DNA of 64,000 nt, taken from NCBI GenBank assembly GCA_015058875.1, contig SVBN01000005.1, positions 1-64,000 on the forward strand, in the 5' to 3' direction. Source of the DNA: Erysipelotrichaceae bacterium. Lineage in GTDB: Bacteria > Bacillota_I > Bacilli_A > Erysipelotrichales > Erysipelotrichaceae. Below are positions 1-9,394 of this stretch, in pieces (position 1 is the stretch's first letter; every line of letters starts with the position of its first letter). The notes under the pieces are model-generated. The model did no database searches. It worked only from the letters and a program-made list of their open reading frames with translations, and had not been told where the DNA came from. Made by a program: the position numbers and the translations under genes.

Positions 1-711
1 TTCTCCGCTGTATGTCCAGCCGTGATCGTCATGGTAGATCATCAGCTTCGTCATCCCGCCGTCAATGCAGATATTCTCCCCGGTAATAAATCCCGCTTTC
101 TGCGAGCAGAGATACAGCACCATATTCGCGATGTCCATGGGATTGCCGACCCTTCCGGCAGGCTGCTGCAGAGCATCCGGTCCTTCATAGACCCGGAAGG
201 ATGTATCGATCCATCCCGGCGACACCGAATTCACGCGGATCCGGGGTCCCAGGGAAACCGCCATTGCATGCGTCAGGGCGCTGATCGCTCCTTTTGCGGC
301 GGTATAACTTTCGGTCTCAGGCTGGCTCATGCGGTCGCGGGAAGAGGAAATATTCACGACTGCGGCGTTCTCATTGAAATACGGCAGGAACAGCTTCGTC
401 AGATAAAACGGAGCGGCAGCCCCGACTGCCAGTGCATTCATGAATTCCTCATAAGAGCATTCATGAATCCCCTTCATCTTCGGCAAAGCGTTGTTAATCA
501 GATAATCGATATGTCCGTGTTTTCCGATCACATAGGAGACAAACTGTTCCAGCACAGCGGGATCGGAAATATCCCCGGTGTACCAGTCTCCTTCCTGAAT
601 GTCGATGATCTCAACTGATGCACCTTCTTCTTCAAATTGCTGTGCAATGCATTTTCCGATGCCCTGTGCTCCGCCGGTAATGACCGCTGTTTTTCCTTCA
701 AATTCCTTCAT
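1..711 (-). CDS. SDR-family oxidoreductase (3' end outside window)
   Basis: Read on the minus strand, this frame opens at an ATG preceded by CGGAGGT and stays open to base 1, giving 237 residues without a stop. It is a classical short-chain dehydrogenase/reductase: the N-terminal Rossmann motif TGGAQGIG follows a beta strand, NN appears near residue 90, the catalytic Ser lies in NISSS, and SYTAAK supplies the Tyr and Lys. The late PGWI and GENICIDGG segments are also typical. The family reduces or oxidises alcohols and ketones with NAD(P); the substrate cannot be told from sequence. Only about 10-20 residues should be missing. The ORF track lists only its antisense shadow. Confidence 0.88.
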   Translation of the reverse strand, partial: MKEFEGKTAVITGGAQGIGKCIAQQFEEEGASVEIIDIQEGDWYTGDISDPAVLEQFVSYVIGKHGHIDYLINNALPKMKGIHECSYEEFMNALAVGAAAPFYLTKLFLPYFNENAAVVNISSSRDRMSQPETESYTAAKGAISALTHAMAVSLGPRIRVNSVSPGWIDTSFRVYEGPDALQQPAGRVGNPMDIANMVLYLCSQKAGFITGENICIDGGMTKLMIYHDDHGWTYSGE

Positions 712-1047
712 GTATGACCTCCGATGTAATCACGAATCCATCGTACCATGTATCACCGGATATCAGATATTCCTTCAGAAAAACACGATTTTCTTTTTTC
801 TGATGCAGATCCAGGGCACATCCCATATGACAGGCCGCAGCCGGTGCATTTTCAGCTGCAGATCATACGATATATCTTTTTTGCATTCCGCGATTCAAAG
901 CCTGCTGATATATAATCCCGTACCCTGATTCAGACTGAATGCAGATAAAAAAAGGCCATACCACAGACACTGATGTGACCGTCATATGACCTTATTCTGT
1001 TTCTGCTCTTTGCTGTCTTTCTGCAGGCGCAGCACTGCATTTCAGAA
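712..1047. other. Intergenic region between SDR gene and surface-protein gene
   Basis: About 336 bases with no credible gene. It holds the terminator of the upstream surface-protein gene near its right end and the untranslated upstream region of the SDR gene at its left end. The 109-residue plus-strand ORF spanning the SDR start has no family likeness and overlaps a real gene. I see no convincing -35/-10 pair. Confidence 0.6.
947..993 (-). terminator. Rho-independent terminator of LPXTG protein gene
   Basis: On the minus strand AAGGTCATA pairs with TATGGCCTT (one G-U pair) around a long loop and is followed by seven T residues. It lies about 55 bases after the stop of the surface-protein gene. 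Confidence 0.7.
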
Positions 1048-4000
1048 TCAGCCGAATATCTTTTTTCCGGTTGTGATCAATACTGTCAGACCGGTTAATG
1101 AAATCAGCAGGATGCACGCCCACAATCCCGGATCAGACGAATCACCGGTATCCGGCAGATAAGTGATCACCCTGGATTCACCGGACCCGGAAGATCCGGA
1201 AGATGTTTTTTCCGGCTTCGGCCTGTCCTTTATTGTCAGCGTTGTCTCAGCACTGCCGTCTCTGAAGTTAAACTTTACGGTATGTACACCCGCAGACAAT
1301 TTATTCAGATAAGAAGCATTCAGCGCGGCATTCAGACTGCCTGAAGCTGCCGTATAGTTTGATGCCGCAATGACTGTACCATCCACTTCGATGCTTTCAA
1401 ACAGTGAGAATGTTTTGCTGTCATTGATATTTCTTTCGATCGTATAATCTGTTCCTGCCGCAGATCCTTTCTGCCACTGCGCATCCGTGCCCTTTGTGAC
1501 CGTATAGGCAATCACGTCTTCCGTGTATCTGAACAGCAATGTCACGGCATCTCCGGAAGGACTGCCGGTAATCTCCTCAAATTCGAGCTTTGCTTCGACA
1601 GCGGAACGAATGATATTGTTCTTGATCTCAGGCAGGAACATGATCAGCTGCTTTCCTGTTTCATATGAACTTGTATCTTTCATATAAACCTGGAAATAAT
1701 ACGTTGTTCCCTTTACCGGCGGCGCGGTGATGACATCACTACAGCCGCTGTCAGTGCACAGATGACCCAGTTCAATCGAAACCTCACCGGTTTTCTTCTC
1801 AAAGAGAGGTTTCATTGTAGTCGTCTTCAGACGATAGTATGTACTGTCTGCTTCCGTACCGTCCGCATAGATCATGAAACCATTTACATTCATGCACATT
1901 TTTCCATACAGAATCAGATTTGCCGTTACCGTGGAAGAGAAATCATATAAATTCGTATAATTCTCATCCGTGTACCAGCCCATGAATGTATATCCTGTTT
2001 CTGCCGGATCTTCCGGTTTCTGAACTTTTTCGCCATCTTTTACAAATACGGGCTCCGGAGTTGTTCCCTGACCATTCATGTCAAAAGTCACAACATGAGT
2101 CCCTTTGGGAGCGATAACAACTTTCTCCGCTATATCTGCAGTTGATATTGATTTGCTGATGGTGAGGTGCGTGCCATATGGGTGTATTCCGGTAGTTTTA
2201 TGAGCCGGATGCGGCTCTGTAATCATATCTGAATCAATATCGATAGCATCGTATGCAAGAACAGCATACTCCCCTTCGGCAATAACGCCCGTTATGCCCG
2301 GACCGACCTTGATCGTTCCATATGCATAGAGGCCGGAATTATATTCATCTGTGTTTTTCGAAAGATCCGCAAAAACAGTCCCTCCGTTGATATAAATATT
2401 TCCTTTTCTCTTGTAATAATCATCACCAGCCTTGATCGGACCGGTCACTGTCCCGCCGTTGATCACAGCATCCCCTTCATACACATGTATACCCGTCGTA
2501 TCTACAGTTCCGTCTTCAATCACGAGGCCTTTAAGGGCCAGCATTCCGCCGGAACCGCCTGTAGCAGTCACTGTTCCGCTTTTGACTGTAATATAATCGG
2601 CATAGATTCCGTCATGGTTTCCTCCGCTTCCCAATGCTTCAATATGACTGTTCTGGATTGTGACTTCTGATGCTCCGCCGGTGCCAACAATCGGATCTGA
2701 CGGATCATCGAAGACAATATCCGCACCATCGAAGATCAGTTTTGCACTGTTATCCGCCCTGATACCGTCCGCAAGCTGAAAATGAGAATCAAATACTGCC
2801 TGACCGGTAATCGTCAGTTCGAAGCCGCCGGTGCCATCAACTTCAATGAGTGCTTTTGCTACGGAAAGAGAAATATCATTTTTCAGCTTCGGATTATCCA
2901 GGGTCAATGTATGTGTTGCGGAATCATATTTCACGGAACCTCCGTCATGATATACGTCGTCGCAGTTCTCGCTTGTAATCTGTTCTCCGAAAAACTTTAC
3001 GGGATATGTTTCTGCCGGGTCTGTCACTTCTATGACATATTCAATACCATTGATCGTTACTGTCAGGGTTTCAGCCGTATCAAAGGAATGATGAGAGATG
3101 ACCATCCATTCACCATCCTGATTCTCGACTGAGAACAGTTCCGGGGCACTGCTGAGTGCCGATGTCACTTCACCGCTCAATCCCAGGGCATTCAGGATTG
3201 TATTGAGTTCAACGGATGTTCCTCCGGACAGTACATACTGCAGAGTGTTATAGGTAAACTCAACGGTATAGAAAGAGAAACCTTCTGTTTCTGCTTTTAC
3301 CGCATTTCCTTCCGCACTGATCTCCAGCAATTCAGCCTCTCCGTCCGCGACATGATATACAGCCGCGTCCAGATTATGATCCCCGATTTCGGCTGCGGCG
3401 AATTCAATTGTCACTTTCGTGCCGTCCGCCGGCTGAACTTCATTGCCGTCCTGATCGAGCACTTTAATATCAAATGTATAGGAAACGGCGACTGTTACAT
3501 CCGCGGCCCGGACATTTTCCACTGCCGCATCAACATCCTGCCGGCACTCATCTGCAGCAGGTTCAACAGAAAGAGATACACCTTCCGGGAAAACCCCTTC
3601 TCCGGCAGTTAAGGCAACGGTTACGCCGCCTGCTGTTTTTGTATCCGTGAAGGCAGGATAAAAAATCTCTGCCGGACCTTGTTCCATCACCTCGGCATCC
3701 TGTGATTCCGATTCATTTTCTGCCGCTTCCGGAACAGATTCCCCGTCAGTATCCGAATTGTCTTCTGCGGCTGCAGTTTCATCCGGGCTGTCTGTAATCT
3801 GACTGCTGTCTGCTTCAGCCTCATCTGCTTCCGCAGAAACCGAATCTTCCCGCATGCCGGTTTCTTCCGAAACGGGTGTCAGGCTTTCTTCCGGAATTTC
3901 TTCATCAGACTCCGCATCTTCGGATCGTTCTTCTTCCTCTTCACGATAGTCTGCTTCAGCGGTTTCCTCCGCCTCCTCTTCCGGAGCAGATTCTGCGGCA

Positions 4001-4197
4001 TTTCCCATGCTGTTTTCCACATCAGCAAAGCTTTCCGGAACAGCGTCCTCTGCTGTCTCTTCCATAGTAATTGTTTCTGCAGACTGTTCTTCTGTTTCCG
4101 CTTCGGCACGGACTGTGGTCGGCAATAAATGCAGATGGCCTGACAGCAATGAGATGGCTGTCACGATACTGATGATTTTCAAGTCTGATCTTCTCAT
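1048..4197 (-). CDS. LPXTG-anchored cell-surface protein with acidic stalk, beta-helix and InlB-type repeat
   Basis: This 1,049-residue protein is built for export and sortase attachment. It has a signal peptide (MRRSDLK, hydrophobic core, cut near VRAEA), then about 150 residues rich in Glu, Ala, Ser and Asp that look like an extended stalk. The middle (about 420-700) has short Gly/Asn-rich repeats such as LIFDGADIVFDD and VINGGTVTG, resembling a right-handed beta-helix. One Listeria-Bacteroides (InlB B) repeat ending in GYTFMGWYTDENY follows. The C-terminus is the sorting signal LPDTG, a hydrophobic helix and a basic KK tail. The start has GGGGAG about 8 bases upstream. The likely role is adhesion or glycan binding; the ligand is unknown. 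Confidence 0.9.
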   Translation of the reverse strand: MRRSDLKIISIVTAISLLSGHLHLLPTTVRAEAETEEQSAETITMEETAEDAVPESFADVENSMGNAAESAPEEEAEETAEADYREEEEERSEDAESDEEIPEESLTPVSEETGMREDSVSAEADEAEADSSQITDSPDETAAAEDNSDTDGESVPEAAENESESQDAEVMEQGPAEIFYPAFTDTKTAGGVTVALTAGEGVFPEGVSLSVEPAADECRQDVDAAVENVRAADVTVAVSYTFDIKVLDQDGNEVQPADGTKVTIEFAAAEIGDHNLDAAVYHVADGEAELLEISAEGNAVKAETEGFSFYTVEFTYNTLQYVLSGGTSVELNTILNALGLSGEVTSALSSAPELFSVENQDGEWMVISHHSFDTAETLTVTINGIEYVIEVTDPAETYPVKFFGEQITSENCDDVYHDGGSVKYDSATHTLTLDNPKLKNDISLSVAKALIEVDGTGGFELTITGQAVFDSHFQLADGIRADNSAKLIFDGADIVFDDPSDPIVGTGGASEVTIQNSHIEALGSGGNHDGIYADYITVKSGTVTATGGSGGMLALKGLVIEDGTVDTTGIHVYEGDAVINGGTVTGPIKAGDDYYKRKGNIYINGGTVFADLSKNTDEYNSGLYAYGTIKVGPGITGVIAEGEYAVLAYDAIDIDSDMITEPHPAHKTTGIHPYGTHLTISKSISTADIAEKVVIAPKGTHVVTFDMNGQGTTPEPVFVKDGEKVQKPEDPAETGYTFMGWYTDENYTNLYDFSSTVTANLILYGKMCMNVNGFMIYADGTEADSTYYRLKTTTMKPLFEKKTGEVSIELGHLCTDSGCSDVITAPPVKGTTYYFQVYMKDTSSYETGKQLIMFLPEIKNNIIRSAVEAKLEFEEITGSPSGDAVTLLFRYTEDVIAYTVTKGTDAQWQKGSAAGTDYTIERNINDSKTFSLFESIEVDGTVIAASNYTAASGSLNAALNASYLNKLSAGVHTVKFNFRDGSAETTLTIKDRPKPEKTSSGSSGSGESRVITYLPDTGDSSDPGLWACILLISLTGLTVLITTGKKIFG

Positions 4198-4346
4198 CGT
4201 CCAACTCCCCGAAAAATGCAGTCACCCGATGTCTTCGGATGATATTCTAACTGTATCATACAATGGGATCTTACATAATGAAAAATCTGTTGAATGATCA
4301 TCAGAAAAGCACCTTTCCGATGCATCGGAATATCTCAGCAGTTTCT

Positions 4347-5249
4347 TCATATGATCAGATTGATCAGGATTCCGCTCATCAGGGAATACAGCATGATGAA
4401 GGCAATATATACCGCAAACAGCCTGATGCCCATGACGATTTTCAGGGCGCCGAGATTGGTGATCTTTGTGGCCGGGCCGGTAATCATGAAAGCCGCCGCA
4501 CTGCCCATGCTCATGCCCATCTCCAGCCATTCCTGCAGAAGCGGGATCGTGCCCCCGCCGCAGGCATACAGCGGTACGCCGACCGTCGCAGCCATCAATA
4601 CGCCCCAGGCCTGACTCCCTCCGAAAAGATCCGTCATGACATGCCCGGGAACATAGCGCTGAAACAATGCGGAAAAAACAATGCCCGCAAAGAAATATCC
4701 GCCCGTTGCCCTCAGATTCCGCCCGAGATTTTTAACATAACGCACAAACAGATTCGGATCTGTATCTCTGCCGGATCGTTCTTCAAATCCGGAGAAATCA
4801 AAGAAATCCCTGTCCGCATAAAACAGATGTACAGCAAGACCTGCCGCAATGCCGCAGATAAAGCAGGAGATGATTCTCACCACCAGCGCTTTTGTACCAA
4901 GCGCCGCGCTGTAGATAATCAGCTGCGGATTCAGCAGGATCGAAGCCATCATAAATGCGGCCAGCCAGTCTTCCCGCATGCCCTGTCTGCGGAAGGATGC
5001 CGCAACCGGTATTGTTCCGTACATGCAAAGCGGGGATGCAATGCCGAGCAGACATGCCGGCACGATGCCGGAGATCCCCCATTTCGTATTCTTCATCCGC
5101 ACAAACATCCGGTGTATCCCGTCTTTGGCAAAGACCGAGATAAATGAACCGATCATCATGCCGAGCGCCCAGTAGACAATGATCTGCCGGAACTGCAGCT
5201 CCGCGTAATACCAGAGATAAACCAGTTCCCGCTTCAGTATCTCAATCAT
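4347..5249 (-). CDS. YraQ/ArsP-type membrane permease
   Basis: A roughly 300-residue integral membrane protein of the UPF0718/YraQ (ArsP_1) permease family. It has about eight hydrophobic helices with the family signatures ASPLCMYGTIPVA near the first third and GVPLYACGGGTIPLL near the last third. ArsP members export organoarsenicals; the substrate of most YraQ proteins is unknown. The ORF track begins further upstream, but the ATG at 5249 overlaps the stop of the preceding gene (ATGATTGA), suggesting translational coupling. An alternative ATG six codons earlier has GGAAG too close to serve. It shares a transcript with the DUF362 lipoprotein. Confidence 0.82.
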   Translation of the reverse strand: MIEILKRELVYLWYYAELQFRQIIVYWALGMMIGSFISVFAKDGIHRMFVRMKNTKWGISGIVPACLLGIASPLCMYGTIPVAASFRRQGMREDWLAAFMMASILLNPQLIIYSAALGTKALVVRIISCFICGIAAGLAVHLFYADRDFFDFSGFEERSGRDTDPNLFVRYVKNLGRNLRATGGYFFAGIVFSALFQRYVPGHVMTDLFGGSQAWGVLMAATVGVPLYACGGGTIPLLQEWLEMGMSMGSAAAFMITGPATKITNLGALKIVMGIRLFAVYIAFIMLYSLMSGILINLII

Positions 5250-6270
5250 CAATATTGACCAGTTCATACTTCCGGGTACCAAGCCCGATCGCTTCCCCAT
5301 GTTCCAGTGCATGAATGCCGTGCTTTGATTCGATCCGCTTCACCAGCGATGCGCTGCCTTCCGCCTGATAAACCAGATCCACGCACGCCTGATCCAGCGC
5401 CACCGGATCAAAGGAAGCCAGGATGCCGATATCATGGATATCCGGCTCTGCCGGGTTTCCGTCGCAGTCGCAGTCCACGGACAGACGGTTCATGACATTG
5501 ATGTAGATAATATGATCCTCACCGACATGATCCTTTACCGCACTGACCATCTCCGCCAGCGCTTCCAGCCAGGCGTCCTGATCGCTGTGCATGATACTGC
5601 CCGAGGTTCGTGTTCCGGCGCTGTGCACCAGCACCTTGCCGGAAGCCGAGGACATTCCGATGCCGACATTCTTGATCGCGCCGCCGAAGCCTGCCATGGC
5701 GTGTCCCTTGAAATGGGAAAGAATGATCCAGTCGGTGTAATTCTCCGCATGAGAGCCGAGAATCGCCCGGTCCAGACGCGTTCCGCCGGTGACCGGCCAT
5801 TCCGTTTCCCCTTCCTCATCCATCAGGTCAAACGCCGCGATTGCCGTGAAGCCGTGATCTTCCGCAACCTGTTTATGCATGGCAGAAGAAGCGCGGGATC
5901 CGCCGTACGCCGTATTGCATTCCACGATGGTTCCGTCCACTTTCCCAACAAGATCTGCGATCAGTTCCGGACGCAGATAATTGCTTGCCGGAGGTTCTCC
6001 GGTGGAAATCTTGACTGCCGTATTTCCCGAAGGCTGCCAGCCCAGCCGATCATACAGACGGACCAGTCCTTCCGCGGAAATATCCGAGGTGAAATAAACT
6101 GCCGCAGCATCTGTTTCCGCTTCCGCCGATGCAGGCGCTTCGGATACCTCTGCAGGCACATCTGCCGCATCGCTTCCGGCAGTGACTGCAGGTTCTTCCT
6201 GTTTCTGCGTGCCGCAGCCGCTCATCACAAATGCAAGGGCAGAAATGATTCCGATCAGTTTTCTGTTCAT
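5242..6270 (-). CDS. DUF362-domain lipoprotein
   Basis: A 342-residue protein with a lipoprotein signal (MNRKLIGIISALAFVMSGC), so residue 19 should be the lipidated Cys on the outer face of the membrane. After a low-complexity Ala/Glu linker the rest is a DUF362 domain, with VDCDCDGNPAEPDIHDIGILAS and DPVALDQACVDL near the end. DUF362 is common next to iron-sulfur or metal functions, but its reaction is not established, and I see no ferredoxin-type Cys cluster here. AGGAGGAACCGGT precedes the ATG. The last bases overlap the start of the permease gene, so the two products may work together. Confidence 0.85.
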   Translation of the reverse strand: MNRKLIGIISALAFVMSGCGTQKQEEPAVTAGSDAADVPAEVSEAPASAEAETDAAAVYFTSDISAEGLVRLYDRLGWQPSGNTAVKISTGEPPASNYLRPELIADLVGKVDGTIVECNTAYGGSRASSAMHKQVAEDHGFTAIAAFDLMDEEGETEWPVTGGTRLDRAILGSHAENYTDWIILSHFKGHAMAGFGGAIKNVGIGMSSASGKVLVHSAGTRTSGSIMHSDQDAWLEALAEMVSAVKDHVGEDHIIYINVMNRLSVDCDCDGNPAEPDIHDIGILASFDPVALDQACVDLVYQAEGSASLVKRIESKHGIHALEHGEAIGLGTRKYELVNIDD

Positions 6271-6301
6271 ACCGGTTCCTCCTGTTCTGATTGATACGCG
6301 T

Positions 6302-6331
6302 ACAATATGACATGCGTGTCTTATATGTCAA
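6302..6331 (-). promoter_or_regulatory. Sigma-A type promoter for DUF362-permease operon
   Basis: TTGACA, 18 bases, TATTGT on the minus strand, about 32 bases upstream of the start codon. The spacer is framed by the inverted repeat TGACAT...ATGTCA and contains the near-perfect palindrome GACACGCATGTC, placed where a repressor would block RNA polymerase. Confidence 0.7.
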
Positions 6332-6368
6332 TCATATACCCATATTTTCATTTAAGACAGAAACATGC

Positions 6369-6407
6369 AAAAACCGGAATGATCTGCCTGCGGCGGAACG
6401 TTCCGGT
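6369..6407 (-). terminator. Terminator after ruvB
   Basis: ACCGGAA and TTCCGGT pair around a 21-base loop and are followed by TTTTT on the minus strand, directly downstream of the ruvB stop. Confidence 0.75.
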
Positions 6408-6413
6408 CTGTTT

Positions 6414-7433
6414 TCAGAATAATGTGTTCTGGTTATGATGCGTGATGCCGAGATGCTTATATGCCTTCTCGGTCGCAACGCGTCCCCTGGAAGTGCGGTT
6501 GATAAAGCCGATCTGAATCAGATACGGTTCATAAACATCTTCCAGTGTCGTTGTTTCCTCACTGATGGAATTGGCCAGCGCTTCCAGTCCGACCGGTCCG
6601 CCATGGAACCGTTCGATAATGCCTCTGAGATATCTCAGGTCGACTTCATCCAGACCCAGGGAGTCCACCTGAAGACGGTTCAGGGAAGAATCCGCCAGTT
6701 CTCTGGAAATCACGCCGTTATTGAGCACCTGTGCAAAGTCGCGGATGCGTCTCAGCAGACGGTTGGCAATTCGCGGCGTACCGCGGGAGCGTCTTGCGAT
6801 CTCGGTCACGGCATCCGGATCGATTTCCACATTCAGAACCCTGGCCGTTCTGCGCACGATCTGCTCGAGCTGTTCTGTCGTGTAATACTCCAGCTTGGAC
6901 ACAATGCCGAAGCGGTCGCGCAGCGGCGCGGAAAGATCGCCTGCTCTGGTGGTCGCGCCGACCAGCGTGAACGGCGGCAGCTCCAGCCGCACACTTCTGG
7001 CACTGGTGCCTTCGTTTCCGATCATGACGTCGATGACAAAGTCTTCCATGGCCGGATACAGCACTTCTTCCACGACCTTGGGCAGTCTGTGAATCTCATC
7101 GATAAACAGCACGTCGCCCGGATCCAGTACGGACAATACCGCCGCAAGATCCCCGGCCTTGGCGACGCTCGGTCCGCTGACCGTGCGGACTCTGGTGTGC
7201 ATTTCGTTTGCGAGAATGTAGGACAGCGTTGTCTTGCCGAGTCCCGGAGGACCGTACAGCAGCACATGGTCCAGCGCTTCATCCCTCTGCAGTGCAGCCT
7301 GGATAAAGATCTTCAGATTCTCCTTGAGCTTGTCCTGACCGACATACTCATCCAATGTCCGGGGACGGATCTGTTCCTCTTCATCTCCCGGCACGGCTTC
7401 GGCAGAAAGCAGTCTTTCGTTTTCACTCATCAT
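6414..7433 (-). CDS. ruvB: Holliday junction branch migration ATPase RuvB
   Basis: RuvB is the AAA+ hexameric motor that, with RuvA, drives branch migration of Holliday junctions in recombinational repair. The 339-residue product has the normal family length. Walker [10 protein letters not shown] is at residues 61-69 and the Walker B DEIHR near 112. [17 protein letters not shown] and the C-terminal winged-helix sequence [21 protein letters not shown] are intact. The start is the first of two ATGs; its GGAGG lies inside the end of ruvA, seven bases upstream. It is the last gene of its operon. Confidence 0.97.
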   Translation of the reverse strand: MMSENERLLSAEAVPGDEEEQIRPRTLDEYVGQDKLKENLKIFIQAALQRDEALDHVLLYGPPGLGKTTLSYILANEMHTRVRTVSGPSVAKAGDLAAVLSVLDPGDVLFIDEIHRLPKVVEEVLYPAMEDFVIDVMIGNEGTSARSVRLELPPFTLVGATTRAGDLSAPLRDRFGIVSKLEYYTTEQLEQIVRRTARVLNVEIDPDAVTEIARRSRGTPRIANRLLRRIRDFAQVLNNGVISRELADSSLNRLQVDSLGLDEVDLRYLRGIIERFHGGPVGLEALANSISEETTTLEDVYEPYLIQIGFINRTSRGRVATEKAYKHLGITHHNQNTLF

Positions 7434-7436
7434 TTA

Positions 7437-8033
7437 TCAGCCTCCAAGCTTCTGCTTCATCAGGAACTGCAGTCCCATCTTCAGATACTGCTGGCTTGTC
7501 AGTCCGGGCTTTTCACTCATCGCCTTTGCGGCCGAATTGATCTCGGCGCCCTTATAGCCGAGATTCTTCAGTCCCTCCAGCGCATCGCTGATTTCCGGCG
7601 GATACGACACCGCTTCACTCTTTGAGGAAGCGGACGGAACCTGAATCAGCTTGCCCTTCAGATCCAGGACGATCTGACTGGCTGTCTTTGCCCCGACGCC
7701 CGGCAGTGCCTTCAGTGCGGATACATTTCCCTGCTCCACAGCAGCTATAATGTTATTCATGCTGGATTTCCCGAGCATGTTCATTGCGGTCTTGGGACCG
7801 AGTCCCTTGACGGCAATCAGGCGGATAAACAGATCCTGTTCCTCCTGGGAAGAGAAGCCGTATAAAGCAACATCATTTTCCGTGATGTGCATGTAGGTAT
7901 AGATTCTGACTTCCTGATTCAGTGATATTTCATCGGTATGCGGATATGCGATGCGCCAGCCGATTCCCTGATTGTCCAGGATCACCCAGTCCGCGCCGTA
8001 CGCCGCTACTTTTCCCTGTATAAATGCAATCAC
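7437..8033 (-). CDS. ruvA: Holliday junction DNA-binding protein RuvA
   Basis: RuvA binds four-way junctions as a tetramer and loads RuvB. The 198 residues show an N-terminal OB-fold (MIAFIQGKV, GIGWRIAYP), a central pair of helix-hairpin-helix motifs (VKGLGPKTAMNML and LPGVGAKTASQIVLDL) and, after a flexible linker, the small C-terminal domain that contacts RuvB (EGLKNLGYKGAEINSA). Translation starts at GTG with GAGAGG upstream. It follows obgE by 17 bases and precedes ruvB by three. Confidence 0.96.
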   Translation of the reverse strand: MIAFIQGKVAAYGADWVILDNQGIGWRIAYPHTDEISLNQEVRIYTYMHITENDVALYGFSSQEEQDLFIRLIAVKGLGPKTAMNMLGKSSMNNIIAAVEQGNVSALKALPGVGAKTASQIVLDLKGKLIQVPSASSKSEAVSYPPEISDALEGLKNLGYKGAEINSAAKAMSEKPGLTSQQYLKMGLQFLMKQKLGG

Positions 8034-8050
8034 GGCCGTTCCTCTCTTTC

Positions 8051-9325
8051 CTATTCCTTAAAGTCCATAATATATGTTCCGACAATGACCTGGTCGCCAT
8101 CCTGTACTCCTGCTTCATAAAGCGCTGCTTCAACGCCCATTTTCTGCAGCGTTACAGCAAAGCGGTAGGTCTCTTCTTCCTTGTCGAAGTCCACCTGTTC
8201 CGCCAGACGGTCGATCTTGTCGCTCTCGACCTTCCATCTGCCGTTTCCGAGATTGATGATTTCAAACGCCGGACGCTTCGGTTCATAGCGGTAGACAACC
8301 GTCTCTTCCGGCGTCTCCGGATTCTCCTCTGCTTCTTTTCTGGCCTGCTCAATGCATTCCATTGCCGCATAGAGCACTTCCTTCAGTCCCTTATGTTCCA
8401 GCGTGCTGGTCTCATAGACTTTTACATCCGGATAGGCTTCACGGAACAGTTCCAGGAATTCCGGCGCCAGTTCATCGTCCATTTTGTTGGCGACGACAAT
8501 CTGCGGTTTCTTTTCCAGGTCCATGTCATATCTGGCAAGTTCTTCATTGATGATCCGGTAGTCATCCCGCGGATCGCGTTCCTCGCCGGACATGTCAATG
8601 ACATGGATCAGAACACGGCATCTGCGGATATGGCGCAGGAACTCATGTCCCAGACCCTTTCCTTCGGATGCGCCTTCGATCAGTCCGGGCATATCCGCCA
8701 GCACAAAGCTTCTGTCCTCATCCAGTGCAACGACACCGATGTTGGGCTCCAGCGTTGTAAACGGGTAGGAAGCGATTTCCGGACGGGCCGCACTGACAAC
8801 CGACAGGAATGTTGATTTGCCGACCGACGGGAAGCCGATCAGCCCGGCGTCCGCCAGCAGTCTGAGTTCCAATTGCAGCTCAAAGCTTTCGCCGATTTCA
8901 CCCGGCTGGGCATACTCCGGCGCGTTGTCCCTGGCTGTCGCAAAGTGATGGTTTCCGAGTCCGCCTTTGCCGCCGTGGGCAATGAGCACCTTCTGTCCCG
9001 GTTTCGTCAGATCCGCCATCAGGTCATTGTTGGCGGCGTTGCGCACCATCGTGCCGAGCGGCACCCGGATGGTCACATCCTCGCCGTCCTTGCCGTGCAT
9101 TTTCTTTGTCAGGCCGGGACTTCCGTTTCCGGCTTTGACGCTCTTTGTATAGCGCAGGCGGATCAGCGTTGTTTCATTCGTATCCACCTGGATGTAGATG
9201 TTTCCGCCGCGGCCTCCGTCTCCTCCGGAAGGGCCTCCGTTCGGGTAATATTTCTCATGACGGAATGCGACCGCGCCTTTGCCGCCGTCTCCCGCCTTTA
9301 CCTTGATTTTAATGAGATCAATCAT
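8051..9325 (-). CDS. obgE: Obg family GTPase
   Basis: Obg is an essential GTPase that associates with the 50S subunit and is linked to ribosome maturation and stress control. The 424 residues contain the Gly-rich Obg fold (GDGGKGAVAFRHEKY, GGPSGGDGGRGGNIY), a G domain with GFPSVGKST, DMPGLIEGA and ANKMD, and the C-terminal OCT domain. I moved the start from the track's upstream codon to ATG at 9325 because AGGAGG lies five bases before it and MIDLIKIKVKAGDGG is the usual N-terminus. A terminator lies between rpmA and this start. Confidence 0.96.
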   Translation of the reverse strand: MIDLIKIKVKAGDGGKGAVAFRHEKYYPNGGPSGGDGGRGGNIYIQVDTNETTLIRLRYTKSVKAGNGSPGLTKKMHGKDGEDVTIRVPLGTMVRNAANNDLMADLTKPGQKVLIAHGGKGGLGNHHFATARDNAPEYAQPGEIGESFELQLELRLLADAGLIGFPSVGKSTFLSVVSAARPEIASYPFTTLEPNIGVVALDEDRSFVLADMPGLIEGASEGKGLGHEFLRHIRRCRVLIHVIDMSGEERDPRDDYRIINEELARYDMDLEKKPQIVVANKMDDELAPEFLELFREAYPDVKVYETSTLEHKGLKEVLYAAMECIEQARKEAEENPETPEETVVYRYEPKRPAFEIINLGNGRWKVESDKIDRLAEQVDFDKEEETYRFAVTLQKMGVEAALYEAGVQDGDQVIVGTYIMDFKE

Positions 9326-9340
9326 CTGTGCCTCCTTCCG

Positions 9341-9370
9341 AAAAAAGCCCCCGATCAAATATCAGGAGCT
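9341..9370 (-). terminator. Terminator between rpmA and obgE
   Basis: AGCTCCTGAT pairs with ATCGGGGGCT (two G-U pairs) over a five-base loop, followed by TTTTTT on the minus strand. The Shine-Dalgarno of obgE starts only a few bases later, so obgE probably depends on read-through, which would keep its expression below that of the ribosomal proteins. Confidence 0.8.
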
Positions 9371-9394
9371 GTGTCTGCAAATCTGCTGAGCTGA

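Noticed and set aside
599-928. 109-residue plus-strand ORF in the first intergenic region
   Set aside because: It overlaps the SDR start, shows low-complexity sequence and has no ribosome binding site.
4315-4330. TTCCGATGCATCGGAA palindrome after the permease gene
   Set aside because: It could be part of a 3' hairpin but has no adjacent T tract and no clear role, so I did not call a terminator.
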